Assembly: GCA_037074765.1 (NCBI GenBank)
Contig: JBAMDO010000329.1
Span: forward strand, 1-39,005
Direction: 5' to 3'
Source of the DNA: Mansonella perstans
Lineage: Eukaryota; Nematoda; Chromadorea; Rhabditida; Onchocercidae
Length of the DNA: 39,005 bases
Shown here: piece by piece, positions 1 through 11,117 of the stretch
Numbering within the stretch: the stretch's first letter is position 1
How the letters are laid out: the number at the start of each line of letters is the position of its first letter
The notes under the pieces: generated by a model
The model's database searches: none
Seen by the model: the letters and a program-made list of their open reading frames with translations, nothing else
What the model was told of the DNA's origin: nothing
Position numbers and translations under genes: made by a program

Positions 1-95
1 AAAAAAAAAACTTACTAAAAGTTATGCTTTTTAAAAATCGTTTATCCTTATTGATTTGCTTGTAATTTTTGTGAAAAATATTTGAAATTATCAAG

Positions 96-1840
96 ATGGT
101 GGATTTGATATGGAACCAAAGTGTGGTCGACCATTGGGTCTTCATCGTTTGGATGCTGAAACTATATTAGCCATTGATGCTTATTTTGGTATTTTTACTG
201 TTAATTATGAAACAGGTAACCAATTATGCTGTAAATAAATCTCTTTATTTTATTTGTTTAAATTAATCGTTAAAATTATAATGCTAAATATTTACAGATG
301 CTTAGTGCAAGAGTTTTATTTTCAAATTACTAAGCCAAATTAATTTGGTAATGAACAAAATGAGAGAGCAGAGAGAAAATAGAGAGAAATAATTATTCTT
401 ATGAATCACTCTAAAATTGTAATTAATTATAGTTGCATTTTAAGAGCAATACAAAATGGTATTAGGGAATCAGGCGGAAGTCGAATCAATGAAATTTTTA
501 AACGATATTGATGTGGTAAATCCTGATGTGCTGATATTTACCGATTCATCCAGCAAGTGGGATCGACGTCATCTGATGAATATCCTTTTCGAAGGTATTC
601 CTAATGGAAGGTAATTGATTTTTTTTTTTTTTGCTACGGTTAGTTATTAATTGAAACATCGAAAAAAAGAGCCTAAGGTATTATTATTGAGCCTAATTTT
701 ATCATGCAGTAGATATTTATTTCAAAATTTTGACAAGAATTTTTGCTAATATTCATTTATATCAATGCTAAATTAAAACAGTTTATCAACTGAAGAGATT
801 TTTTGTGTAATGGTAATTGTGGCAAATTAAAAATAGAATTGAAAATCGAATTTTTTAAATTGAAATTTCAAGTTAAAATTTTAGGACAGAATTAAATTTA
901 AAAAGGACTTTCATTTTTTTTCAGTCAAAAAAATTAATTTCAAAAAAAAAAATTACACTTGTTAATGCTAGTTTCAGAGTTTTGCGCTTGACACGATCAA
1001 CTGGTAAAATTGATGTCATTATGGATAAACTGTATTTCCCGAATGGTATTCAACTGTTCCCTGATAAGCAATCATTTTTGGTCGCAGAAACAGGCGCTGT
1101 GCGAATTAAAAGATAAATTTTCTTTTTGGAATTCCAAAAAAAAAAAATAATTAAATAAAATTTATACCAGAAATAATTTTCATTTCGAAATATATATGTA
1201 AATGTAATAATATTTGCAGACATTGGATTGCAGGCCCACGAATGGGTGAAACGGAAATTTTTGCTGATAATCTGCCCGGTTTACCGGATAATATACGGTT
1301 GGGTAGCAATGGAACATTCTGGATAGGTATTGCAGCAATTCGTCATAGTGGTCAATTCTCAATGATGGATTACCTGGCTGATAAACCATTCATACGAAAA
1401 TGTCTTCTTCAGGTAAATTTCATAAGATGAAATTTTTCCAGGAAAAAAAAACATTTACTCAATATCTCATAGAATATTTCTCACATTAAAAGTTAGGTAT
1501 TGGCCAAAGTAAATTAGTAGTTGGCCGATAAATTAGTAGTCTCAATTTGACCAGTAAATCAGTAGTCTTAATTTGGCCAGTAAATTAGTAGCGTCAATTT
1601 TAGCTTATACCAGAACGACACTGGCAATGGCTACAATCAATGCTCGTCGCAAAACATGCTTTGATTTTGCAAATTAATGAAAAAGGTCAAATAATAGCTA
1701 GTGCACATGACCCAACAGGTAGAGTAATTACGGATGTGTCACAAGTGACAGAAGCCAATGAGTATCTTTATTTAGGCAGTTATCACGCTCCATTTATCGC
1801 TCGTCTCCGCAAAAATTTAATCAATTCAAATGAAATATGA
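96..1840 (+). CDS. APMAP: APMAP / strictosidine-synthase-like beta-propeller protein, 3' part (5' end outside window)
   Basis: Exons by motif and phase: 96-215, 445-610, 978-1112, 1220-1412, 1604-1840 (TGA). All phases chain correctly. The translation carries family hallmarks in order: CGRPLG and AIDAYFGIF, then FLNDIDV and IFTDSSSKWDRR, then YFPNGIQL and FLVAETGAVRIKR, then LPGLPDNIR with FWIGIAAIR, and finally HDPTGRVITDVSQV and YLYLGSYHAPFIARL. This matches vertebrate APMAP, a membrane-anchored six-bladed propeller with arylesterase-like activity; the substrate in worms is unknown. The N-terminal anchor and first blade are missing because the gene starts upstream; no exon is seen in 1-95. 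Oddity: exon 3 ends at AAAAG followed by ATAAAT, so the donor begins AT instead of GT, and reading through meets TAA at once. Family assignment is firm. Whether the gene is intact depends on that donor. Confidence 0.9.
1113..1114 (+). other. Non-canonical AT donor of APMAP-like intron 3
   Basis: Protein similarity places the exon end after the AG at 1111-1112 (…RIK plus split Arg), and the next exon begins at 1220 after TTTGCAG. The intron therefore starts ATAAAT where GTAAAT is expected. No in-phase GT alternative is visible nearby. It could be a splice-site mutation, a sequencing error or a true AT-AG intron. Confidence 0.65.
1498..1603 (+). repeat. Degenerate ~28-bp tandem repeat in APMAP-like intron 4
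   Basis: Three to four imperfect copies of a unit like TTGGCCAGTAAATTAGTAGT followed by CTCAA run up to the acceptor of the last exon. The final copy (GCGTCAATTTTAG) supplies the acceptor itself. Confidence 0.7.
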
Positions 1841-2414
1841 AATGTGAATTCTTTTCCCAAATCAATTTTACATTTATTTTTATCTTTTATCAATATTTTC
1901 ATGATTAACTAAGGAATTCTAATGGTAATATATATTAATTCATTGAGATCTACTGAAAAATATACTGAACCCAGAAAGTTACTTACACGGCAATAACTGT
2001 ACTTGTAACTTAATGAATTTACTTCGTATTTTAGACACCTTAGAAAAGTATTTGCATATATTAGTAGTTGTTTTTGTTTTTCAAGCAAAAAAAGTTATAA
2101 TTTTAGATTTTAGACTAGAAAATATAATTTTTTTTCTTTTTAACGTTTATTTTGTAATTTACTTTGTATTTTTCCAATTTACTTTATACTTCGCTCCATT
2201 CATTCTCTCATAATTTTATTATAAATCATCTATTTATCATCTCTGCAGATAACTGTATGCATATATATATATTACTAGATACTATGATATAGTCTGATTA
2301 TATATAAAGTATGTATATACTGATTATGATTACGTAAGATTATAATTATGATTATGTATAAAGATTAAATCAAGAAATAGAATATAAATTTGGCAATCTT
2401 GGTTTAGGCTATAA

Positions 2415-2420
2415 AATAAA
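2415..2420 (+). terminator. Possible polyadenylation signal AATAAA for the APMAP-like gene
   Basis: This is a canonical AATAAA about 575 bp after the TGA. The distance is long, and variant hexamers closer to the stop may be used instead. Confidence 0.3.
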
Positions 2421-3219
2421 TATTTCATTTTTAGTTCCTAATCGCTTGTTGCGATAGAAATAAAAAAAACGCAATAGAAAAATGTTGCAGAACCTTGAAG
2501 AGAACAGATTAAATAAGATAGAAACTTTTACATTGCCTGTTGGGTCATAAATATTTTGTTCATTTTTTCATTTCGCTCTCTCTTCTCTTTTACTCTAAAT
2601 TAAAAATGTATTTAAATAAGCCATAATTTAAATAAGTGAAATTAAAGTTCAAGTTTTAGTGGATCGTGATTAGTTCAAAAAGGAAATATTGTATAGTATA
2701 TACTGATTAGTGATTTCTGTTTAGGCGAACAGAAAAAGTTTCCATGAGACACATCAAAATATTGTCAAATTAATTCTTTCACTGTTAAATGCTTACAGAA
2801 TGAATTCTACATCAAACCTGTAAAAATGATTTTGGCAGTTTGTTAGCTGTCATTATTAAATTTTCTTCGATTAAATCGTAAGATAATGATTACTTTTGAT
2901 GTAAAATTGCCCAATATCCTATTACCAAGTATTTTAGTAGAAATTTATTAGTGAAAAACTCGAGTGTTACTGTCGTGTCAATTGCTTAGCAGTAAAAGAT
3001 AAATGATAACAGCTTTATTAAATCCTACATACTCACTCCTTCTCAAAATAAAATCTAGAAAGAATAACAGCAAATTATTTAATAAGTTATGGTAAGGCAT
3101 ATGCGAGGAGTTTTGAAAAAAAAAAAAAGCACTTGGAAATTGGAACAGCTTTGTTAATATGTTAACCTATTTTATCAGTTTAATTCAGAACTAATAACGA
3201 ACAATGAGCAGCAATAGTA

Positions 3220-3243
3220 GGAGAGAGAGAGAGAGAGAGAGAG
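3220..3243 (+). repeat. (GA)n microsatellite
   Basis: Twelve uninterrupted GA dinucleotides lie in the intergenic region just before the fold-back repeat. Confidence 0.9.
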
Positions 3244-3402
3244 TAAATTTATGTTAACTTTTCTGCAACCACTAATAAATATCGTACAAAAATCACATGA
3301 CAATTATCAACGTATTTAATCATTGATTCGGGAAGGAGAAAGGAATAACTATAAGCATCAACTAAAAAGATGTGTTCTGAGCAGTGCGCAATTGGAGAAA
3401 TG

Positions 3403-3515
3403 CAAATAAAATTTTAAAGAGAAGCGTCATATCAAAAATTTCCAGCGTAGTCTAGGAAGAGGATCATTTGGAAAAAATTATACATCTAACAAGTTAGCCA
3501 TTGTGATTAATAACA
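3403..3515 (+). repeat. Left arm of ~104-bp inverted repeat
   Basis: The reverse complement of 3864-3974 matches this arm at about 90 of 104 aligned bases by hand count, and most differences are transitions. On the plus strand it reads through, from NFKEKRHI to TSNKLAIVINN, without a stop across the matching part. About 350 bp separate the arms. Confidence 0.85.
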
Positions 3516-3863
3516 CGTCAGCTCCCTGAAACATTAAGACCAAGTTGTTCTGCTGCCCTTTGAAATCTTTTTTACTAAAATATTTCTTGAATCGATAAAA
3601 ATAGTCATTGTTTGTCATAACTGATATAATATTGGTTTTATTACTTTGTCCAACATCGCAATTACCAAATTAATGCTTGGAACTCCATCAAACATTCCGT
3701 GAATCTGCTTCCGATTCATCTCGTAACCAAGGAATTATCAAATCTGGCACTTTTCGAGCATCCGGTTGAGTAAAAACGCAAATCGACGCGCTACCAAAAT
3801 CCCTCTGATAATTCCGGCTGTATTTAATGATCGATTTCTAGCATCTTCTGGATGTTTGTCACT

Positions 3864-3974
3864 GTTACTAATCACAATGGCTAATTTATTAGATGTATTA
3901 TTTATTCCAAATGAATTTCTTTCTAGACTACGCCAGAAGTTTTCGATGTGACGCTTCTCTTTAAAATTTAAAGT
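3864..3974 (-). repeat. Right arm of ~104-bp inverted repeat
   Basis: On the minus strand it encodes NFKEKRHIENFWRSLERNSF onward to SNKLAIVISN, within an 82-codon open frame (3986 to 3738) that continues past the repeat. The protein family is not recognised. The frame shared by both arms suggests an old coding origin, either gene fragments or part of an unknown element. Confidence 0.8.
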
Positions 3975-4162
3975 TGAATAGCACATTAACTGAAAAGATC
4001 CATTTTCACATCACGAGGAACTGAAACAACCAAAGCCATCCATATAGTTTATGTTTTGTTTCCGAGACTAAATCCGGAAAATTTCAAGATAAATGACGGA
4101 CTTCTGACTCGCTAAAAGACTGCTAATACTCTGCCTACAAGGAATATCTAAACATAATATGT

Positions 4163-4168
4163 TTTATT
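4163..4168 (-). terminator. Polyadenylation signal AATAAA for SGF11
   Basis: TTTATT on the plus strand gives AATAAA on the minus strand, about 72 bp after the SGF11 stop, which is a normal distance. Confidence 0.55.
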
Positions 4169-4239
4169 ATACAGCTAAAACAATAGTAATTTTATGTTGA
4201 ATTAGAAGTCATGAAATGCCAACAAAAAATAACTGATGC

Positions 4240-6187
4240 TCAGCAAAATACCGCCGCTTTTGTCCGATTTCGTGATTTCGTCTTTCTTGACTTTCTAGAC
4301 CTTCTGCTACTTGCCCAGTCTTCATCATCGTCTGCAGCTGCATGATGTGAATCTTCCTAAAACAAAATCTTTCTACCTCCTGCTGTTTCATAGTCTTTTC
4401 TTTATCTTTTTTATTATTTCTTTATTTATTTGTGAAAATGTAGAGAAGGCAAACTTCGAAAATAATTTTTTTTTAACATTTCTTATCTAACTATTGATCA
4501 TAGTTCATTATTCACTATTTGATCGTCAGTTCGAATTATAGAACATCCATTATACCGTATCCTTCCGTTATGTTGCATTTCATACCGAGAAAAAAAAAAT
4601 TCGATATGTCTTATTTTTACATACGAAGTATTCAAAAATATATATTATTGAGAGATAACGAGAGAATTAGTAAGGACTCAAGCAGCTAAGTAAGTAAAAA
4701 CGAGAGATGTCGAGACATTAACAGGCACTTAAAAGTATTTGGAAATATATATTATTAATTGGCATTATTTTGAAATTTAAATGAAATCAGAAGAAATAAT
4801 TATTTTTTCTCGTTGCGTTTGAAAATAAAGCTCTGAGCTGAAACGTCGTTATCGTTGATACACTATCTGTAATAATAACTTACATCAGAATGTTCCATAT
4901 CACTATCACGACCAGAATATTCACGTAAACGACCTGCTGAAAGCGAATTCTTCATTGAATTTGTGTAGTTAATTGCTTGATTTATGCGACGTCTTGCAAC
5001 CCTAAAGAAAAAAGGATTAATCCCTTAAATTAATAATCACCTCCAGAAAGTTTCAGCTTCCTATAATCATCACATATTTTATTTGTATATCTTTATATTT
5101 AGGTGATTGTTAATTTTCTTTATTGCAATAACTTCTATACTGATATATGACGGATAAAACTGATGTCCAGTAGCAAATGGGATATTTGATTCTTTTCTTG
5201 TTACATGAATTTCATACAAAAGTTTTATTCAATAAAGAAGATGAAAAAGAAAAGTAATGATGTATTAAGCATATATAAAAAAATTATATATGAAACTAAT
5301 TTTCTTCCTATTTATGTAATACATCGATGTATTTCTCCAGTCTTAAACTTTAGAACATATCGATTTTAAGTTTAAATTTAGTAATTATAAACAGAAAATA
5401 ACTTCCAAAGACATGCAAATCTCTAGTCCATTTAAATGACTCAAATTTCAACAAATTTAAACAAACAAATATCGCATATAGGAGAAAATGTATATTAAAT
5501 GAGTGTTCAGCAATTATAATACTGAGCCGACATATCATCGTACTTCACTGTTTGACATTACAATAACTGAACTGTTTGTTTCGCTCTTTAGAGAAACTAT
5601 ACTCTATTTAACTGTATTTAACAATAAGTAATACATACCGCGAACTATTTCGACCCATACCCATGCATTTTTCAAGATGTGGCGCAAAACGGCTTGCTGC
5701 AATCGAGCGCTTACATTCATCGCATACAACATCCATATTTTTTTGATGCTTCGGCTGCGAAATTAATGCACTACCAAAAATATCATATTCACTCATTATG
5801 GTAGGTTCATTCTGTATATCTGAAAGAAAAAAATAACGCTGCACATTGAAATACTACATTTAATTAAATAAAAAACATTAAGTGAAAAAAAAAGACAAAA
5901 TATTGAATAATTACTTTCGATATATTACGATGACTATTGTGCTTACCTCCCACCTTTTATGTATTCAAATAAAGCAAAAAAAGATATATATAAAGTGTTC
6001 CCCTTCTTAAAAACTTTAACTGAAAAGGTAAAGCAAAATTTCTATCTCCACATAATAATTAAATAATTAAAAACTAACCAACTGGCGGTGGCAGCACAGC
6101 ATTCGTAATTTTAGCAATTCGATGAACTTTGAAACATGGCTCCAGCAATACCGTTGCTAATAAATATTCGAATATCTGCTCGCTCAT
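4240..6187 (-). CDS. Sgf11: SGF11 / ATXN7L3-type SAGA deubiquitinase-module subunit
   Basis: Exons on the minus strand are 6187-6079, 5819-5639, 5001-4884 and 4356-4240, giving 525 nt or 174 aa; all introns are GT-AG and all phases agree. Residues 1-36 form the N-terminal helix (starts [14 protein letters not shown]) that in SGF11 proteins binds Sus1/ENY2. Residues 69-88 are the C2HC zinc finger: C69, C72, H84, C88 in [20 protein letters not shown], followed by MGMGRNSSR, the family signature. In yeast and animals this finger docks on Ubp8/USP22 and helps the module remove ubiquitin from histone H2B in nucleosomes; the site of action is the nucleus. The tail is acidic (DDDEDW, ~145-150) and then basic (Arg/Lys/Ser-rich, ~153-168). 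There is no SCA7 domain of the vertebrate ATXN7L3 kind, so it resembles the short fungal and fly SGF11. Identification is firm. Confidence 0.93.
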
Positions 6188-6627
6188 TTCTATCAGAACA
6201 AACTTTCACTAATCATGCCACAAAGAAGAGTTGAAAGAAAAAGTATCAAGCAAATTTGCTAAATTTCTAATTAATACTAATTAATACAACAATCGATAGC
6301 AATCAAACACAAGCACTAGCCAATTGTTCATTCAAAACTTTTATTACTAAATAATTTATATCATAAAAATCATTTCATATTTTCCCACTTTATCCTTTTT
6401 TTTTCAACTAAATCTTTCAACTCAAATGATGTCATTAAATCTTTCAACTCAAATGATATCACTGTGAGACACTGAATTGCATACATTCCAAATGCAATTA
6501 TTTTGTAGTCGACAAAGTTAGTAGAACAATTTATATTTAATTTTAAAATCATTCTGTTACATTTATTTGACAGAGAAATTCAGATCAGTAATAAATTCTA
6601 TTTCATAAATCGGGAAAAAGTTTTGGA

Positions 6628-6744
6628 ATGTCAAAAAAATACAAACCATCAAGATCTGTAGCATTTCGTATCACTCCTTCGTCACCTTTACCGTCAACCA
6701 TTGATGGTGATTATTCGTGGGAATTTCTATCAATCAGTGAATGA
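6628..6744 (+). CDS. Possible short ORF, 38 codons, unknown
   Basis: An ATG-to-TGA frame starts MSKKYKPSRSVAFRITPSSP and ends WEFLSISE. Its composition (Ser/Pro-rich, few Lys/Asn/Ile runs) is less AT-driven than most random frames here, and it lies divergently upstream of SGF11. No domain or splice partner was recognised. It may be chance. Confidence 0.15.
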   Translation: MSKKYKPSRSVAFRITPSSPLPSTIDGDYSWEFLSISE

Positions 6745-6872
6745 TTCATATCTTAGATTGTCAATCAATCGATTAGTGTTTTTCGGCTAAAATAAAAATT
6801 TAAAACATTCGGATACGCTTTAATTATCAACAGCTGAGACAATTTTTTAACCTTAAATCCTTTATTTTACAA

Positions 6873-6975
6873 ACATATATATATATATATATAAATACAT
6901 ATATATGCACACATACACATATATATATATATATATATACGTATACATAACAATAAACAGATATATATACACATG
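6873..6975. repeat. AT / CA dinucleotide microsatellite
   Basis: Two (AT)n runs are separated by CACACATACACAT-type sequence. This precedes the first copy of the 7.0-7.5 kb duplication, and a shorter CACACA run precedes the second copy. Confidence 0.85.
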
Positions 6976-6999
6976 CATACATCTACTCACATACAGGCA

Positions 7000-7485
7000 G
7001 ACACCATCGCTGATCTACTTAGATAAATTATATCCAACCATCTTACCAGCAGAAACCAAGAAGCGTTAGACTACAACGATATACTTGCTTAATTTACATT
7101 GAATTTTGGTTCCAATCACTGAGAATGGTAAAACGCTATATGGCGATTTGTCACTCTCCTCGTAGTGCTTGATTGGCGCAGATGTCTGCGGCGGTAGTTT
7201 TTGGCACAAAAGTGACGCAATTTGGCGCAAAAATGGCGCAACAATAAACAGGTATACATATGCACACACACACCTGTTCATATATAGACAGTTACCATCG
7301 CTGATCTACTTAAAAAATGATAGATTATATGCTCCTACCACTTTACTACCACTAGGAACCAAGAAGCGTTAGGCTACAATGATAGTTTTGCCTAATTTGC
7401 GTTGAATTCTGGTTCCATTCATTGAGAATCGTAAATTGCTATGGTAGTTTGTCATTCTCCTTGTAATACTTGATTGGCGCAAATG
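7000..7485 (+). repeat. Imperfect direct duplication, ~190 bp copies offset ~290-300 bp
   Basis: Copy A runs about 7000-7185 and copy B about 7291-7485. Shared blocks include CCATCGCTGATCTACTT, ACCAAGAAGCGTTAG, TTGAATT(T/C)TGGTTCCA and CTTGATTGGCGCA. Between them, 7170-7240 carries several GGCGCA motifs. No coding frame is conserved. Confidence 0.8.
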
Positions 7486-7630
7486 TCCGCTAATCGATAC
7501 TGCTATCTTGTGTATATCAATGCACAATTATAGTTTTGTGAACTGATCAAATGTAATTAGAATGTTGGATGTTGTTGTGTGCATCAATCTTCAACTTTAA
7601 AATGAGCACAAAATGATCCAATAGAAAATA

Positions 7631-7855
7631 AATAACTTGCAATTTGATGTGCAAATTAATTGGTAAAATTGATAATCCAACTCAGTGATGATTGCAAATC
7701 TCTTCTTGACCACTGGCTACTTCGCTTTCTTTAAATTTTTTACAAAATAACTTGCAATTTGATGTGCAAATTAAATGGTAAAATTGATAATCCAACTCAG
7801 TGATGATTGCAAATCTCTTCTTGACCACTGGCTACTTCGCTTTCTTCAAATTCTT
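7631..7855 (+). repeat. 115-bp near-perfect tandem duplication
   Basis: AATAACTTGC starts at 7631 and again at 7746. The two copies differ at only a handful of bases, through the shared CTTGACCACTGGCTACTTCG, so this duplication is recent. Confidence 0.92.
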
Positions 7856-7947
7856 TAGTAGTAAGCACAAAGTTCATTAAAAAAAGAATGAATTCAGTTA
7901 ATTTAGAAATAAACTTTGATTAGAAAGGACTAATGTATTAAACAAGT

Positions 7948-8051
7948 GGTCCATGTCTATTTTTCGCATGCCGCGCTATCGCTGAAGGTATTTTAGGAGA
8001 GCGGCCCATGCTTATTTTCCGCATGTCGTGCTATCGCTGACGGTATTTTAG
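7948..8051 (+). repeat. 55-bp tandem duplication
   Basis: Copies at 7948-7997 and 8003-8051 share CGCATG, GCTATCGCTGA and GGTATTTTAGG, with about six differences. No function is seen. Confidence 0.88.
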
Positions 8052-8271
8052 GGTATTAGCGACGATCGGAAGAAAAATACAGGAAGTTTAACTATAGGAT
8101 GTGAGAATGACACTTTCCGGATGATAAGTTGATGACATCCATGGTTGTTTCATTTCTTCAGCATGATGTAATGTTCCTGTGTTTCATCTTGCCTCTGGAT
8201 GTTAAAGTGAACGTAAAGCAAAAACTGGCTAATATGTTTCAGTAATTACTGAAAGATAAGAAGAGTGGAAT

Positions 8272-8341
8272 GAATAACCGGGAGATGATTGCATGAATTA
8301 CCGGGAGATAATTGCATGAATTACCGGGAGATGATTACAAT
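8272..8341 (+). repeat. 23-bp minisatellite, three copies
   Basis: The unit is GAATTACCGGGAGATGATTG plus CAT. Copies begin at 8272, 8295 and 8318 with one or two changes each. Confidence 0.92.
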
Positions 8342-8538
8342 GATCAAATTTGTGGAAGGATGAACGAGAAGATATATGTGGCGTATTATACGCACTAATA
8401 AAATATATCGTGGTATTAAAAAATTTGTGACACATTTAGGAATCAAGTGACAGATTTTAAAAGAGATGACAGTATTACTAATCGATTCTGCATGAAAAGC
8501 ATTAATTGTTCGGATAAATTTTTTAGGCAATGATTTTA

Positions 8539-8663
8539 GACTCGAAGTTCGAAGTAGATGAATTTTTGACTCGAAGTTTGAAGTGAATGAATTTTTGACT
8601 CGAAGTTTGAAGTGAATGAATTTTTGAATGAATTCGCGAAGTTTGAAGCGAGTGAATTTTTGA
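8539..8663 (+). repeat. 29-bp minisatellite, about four copies
   Basis: The unit is like GACTCGAAGTTTGAAGTGAA plus TGAATTTTT. The first three copies are clean and the last is diverged (GAATTCGCGAAGTTTGAAGC). Confidence 0.9.
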
Positions 8664-9367
8664 TCGTTCCTTGATTTAGTGATTATAATTCATATTTTGG
8701 AACCCAAAGAAAAAAAGGATTGTTTCATATCTCTCGTCCTAATTACTTCATATCTCTCATTTTAATACAGCAATGGATGCCTGGAAAAATCAAATGCAAT
8801 GTGCAATTTCTCTGAAGAAATTTTTCTGAAGAAAACAGCTACAATTCAATTCGATTTATAGCTAAATCAAATTAGAGTATGGTTAATTTCAGTATAGTTA
8901 GTTATCAATTCCAAATGATTTTTTCGAACCAAAAATAAAAATAAGCGAGTATTGATATGAATGGATGGAACTGAATGAGCAATTAAAACAGGCCAAGATT
9001 GGAGCTGGATCAACAATCAAAAATAATCCAAGTATCATTATTAAACAAGTGAGAACTGGAATTTGAGTATGTAGTTACAGTTACAGTAACTGTTGCAGTT
9101 ACCATACAACAACAACAATCCAACTGGTACCAATTATTTGCTTTCAATTAATTATTGCATCCATGCAACTGTTACTTTACCAATTTATCAGTTATTCCAG
9201 TAAACTTCATTTTTCGCACTGTTTGCTAATAATAATTTCAGTACGGTTAATTATCAGTTCCGAGATGATTCATTCAGTATGAATCTGATGCAACTGTTGA
9301 AATCATCCATTAAGATTGCTTTTCTGATAAAATTGTTCTTAATTTTCAATAATATATTTCACTCATT

Positions 9368-9590
9368 GCATTATTATTATTAGTAATCGGTATTATTATC
9401 TTATTATTGCGGTATCATTATAAGTCATTGCGGTATTATTATTAGTAATTGGTATTACTATCATATCATTGCGGTATTATTATATCATTGCGGTTTAGTA
9501 TTATTAACACTATATTGCGGCATTATTATTAGTCTTTGTGGTGTTATTATCAGTATCATTGCAATATTATTGTCATATTGCTTTCATAAT
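9368..9590 (+). repeat. Degenerate ATT-rich repeat with TTGCGGTATTATTA motif
   Basis: The motif TTGCGGTATTATTATTAGTA and its variants recur roughly eight times, interspersed with TCATATCATTG. No coding capacity is seen. Confidence 0.75.
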
Positions 9591-11064
9591 AAAGTTCTAT
9601 AAATTATCCATTTAATTGGGATATATTTAAATTGTGAAAAAGAAATGCAGAAATTACAAATCTTTTAATAATAACAAGCTTTCTGCAGTGTTTTTTTTTC
9701 TTTCTCGCCTTTCCCCCATATTTTGTCATTGATGATTTTTGATCATTTTATAAATATATCGAAGTTTATTATGGATAGAAAAAAAAACTGTGACTGACAC
9801 TATCAGATGTAATCTTTCATTCATTAATATAATATTGATGTTTTTTGATTGAGTTTTGAGTGTGTCAACAGAAATGTTTCAAATCGTTGCTGTTTTTCAT
9901 GATGATGATGATGATACGGGAAGGTAACAGGGCTGAAAGGGGGTTGTATAGTCATTAAATGATGATTGAAAGATGTAGAGTGGTGACAAAGAACAATGAT
10001 ACCGGTACATTGTAAAGGACAGGTAAAAGACCAAAAAGAGCTACTACTGAAACGAAAAATTAAATCATTTTTATTTTTCTTTCTTTCAGAGATAAAATTT
10101 TTAAATATCTCATCTCTTTTTCTTTTTTTTTTTCATTCCCTCTTTGCTCTTCATTTTTACTTAATATTTTTTTTTTGTCTGAATTTATGAAATCGTTTTG
10201 TTTTTTTCTTTCTTTTGCATTTTCAAAATGTCAACTTTGTTGATAGTATTGAATGTGATTTTTTGGACATTTCATATTCTTATTCATTTTCAAACTTTTG
10301 AGACTTTTTTTGTCTGCCTTACTTGATGAATATGTTTCAATGACCTTTTCATCTTTGCCTTTTTTTCCCATTTAAAAATTTTTTTGAATTTTTCATAAAT
10401 TCATTTTAAAATGAAAAAAATTGTTCTTTTTATTTCAAAACAAGATCAACATTTCCTGAGTTATTTCTATTTTAATTTTAGAAATTTTCTGTTCTCATTC
10501 AAAAAAAATTATGCATTGCAGGAAAAAAAGAAAAAAGTTTTTTTAGTACCAAACGAAAAAAAAAATTCAAATATTTAACTTTTTTTTCCGAACTAATCAA
10601 ACGATGATGAATGATAATGAGGTGTTTATTCTTAATTGAAAAATTTCTCTCCAATTAATAATCATTTTCACATTTTTGCGTTAATTTATTTATTCAAAAA
10701 TAAATTTAAATTTAGTTGCTACAAAAAAAGATAAAAACTTTTTCCTGATTAATTTGTAAGAGAAAAATTAACTTGGTGAAATTCCTTATTACTAACTTGT
10801 TTTACTTGTACGTCTTTTTTGCTTGCATTTTTGATTTTATATTAAATTCAAAATAAAACATTTCCGTTTTGATTACATCTTTAATTCAAAATGGAACATT
10901 CTCGATAAAAAAATTTACCCATTTTCCTCTTTTCGATAAAATTTTTTCAGACAATTTCATTAACATTTAATGATGCTATAAAAAGATTGAACATTTTCGT
11001 AGAATTTTTTAAAATTCATTCTTTTGCACTAATTTTTTTTTTAATAAAATAATGTGATATGATA

Positions 11065-11117
11065 GGGAGAGAGAGAGAGAGAGAGAAAGAAAGAGAAAGA
11101 GCAAGAGTGGAGAGAGC
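11065..11117 (+). repeat. GA-rich microsatellite
   Basis: A (GA)n run grades into GAAAGA and GCAAGAG repeats. It is purine-only for about 40 bp. Confidence 0.85.

Larger units (their letters stand above)
1841..4162. other. Intergenic region between convergent APMAP-like and SGF11 genes
   Basis: No convincing gene was found. The region holds the APMAP-like 3' flank, an AATAAA at 2415-2420, a short GA microsatellite at 3220-3243 and the fold-back pair at 3403-3974. Open frames here are short and AT-driven. Confidence 0.6.

Noticed and set aside
3440..3480. LGRGSFGKN in the left fold-back arm resembles a kinase glycine loop
   Set aside because: The right arm reads LERNSFGIN, no kinase catalytic motifs follow, and the match is short.
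4209..4391. 60-codon minus frame starting [11 protein letters not shown]
   Set aside because: It overlaps SGF11 exon 4 in a different frame. The SGF11 frame fits phase, acceptor and family.
8965..9066. Short frame starting MELNEQLKQAKIGAGSTIKN
   Set aside because: Only 33 codons, with no partner exon, acceptor or recognised family; chance cannot be excluded.
9996..10190. 64-codon frame with Phe/Leu-rich end
   Set aside because: The end is a translation of T-rich sequence with no domain or splice evidence.
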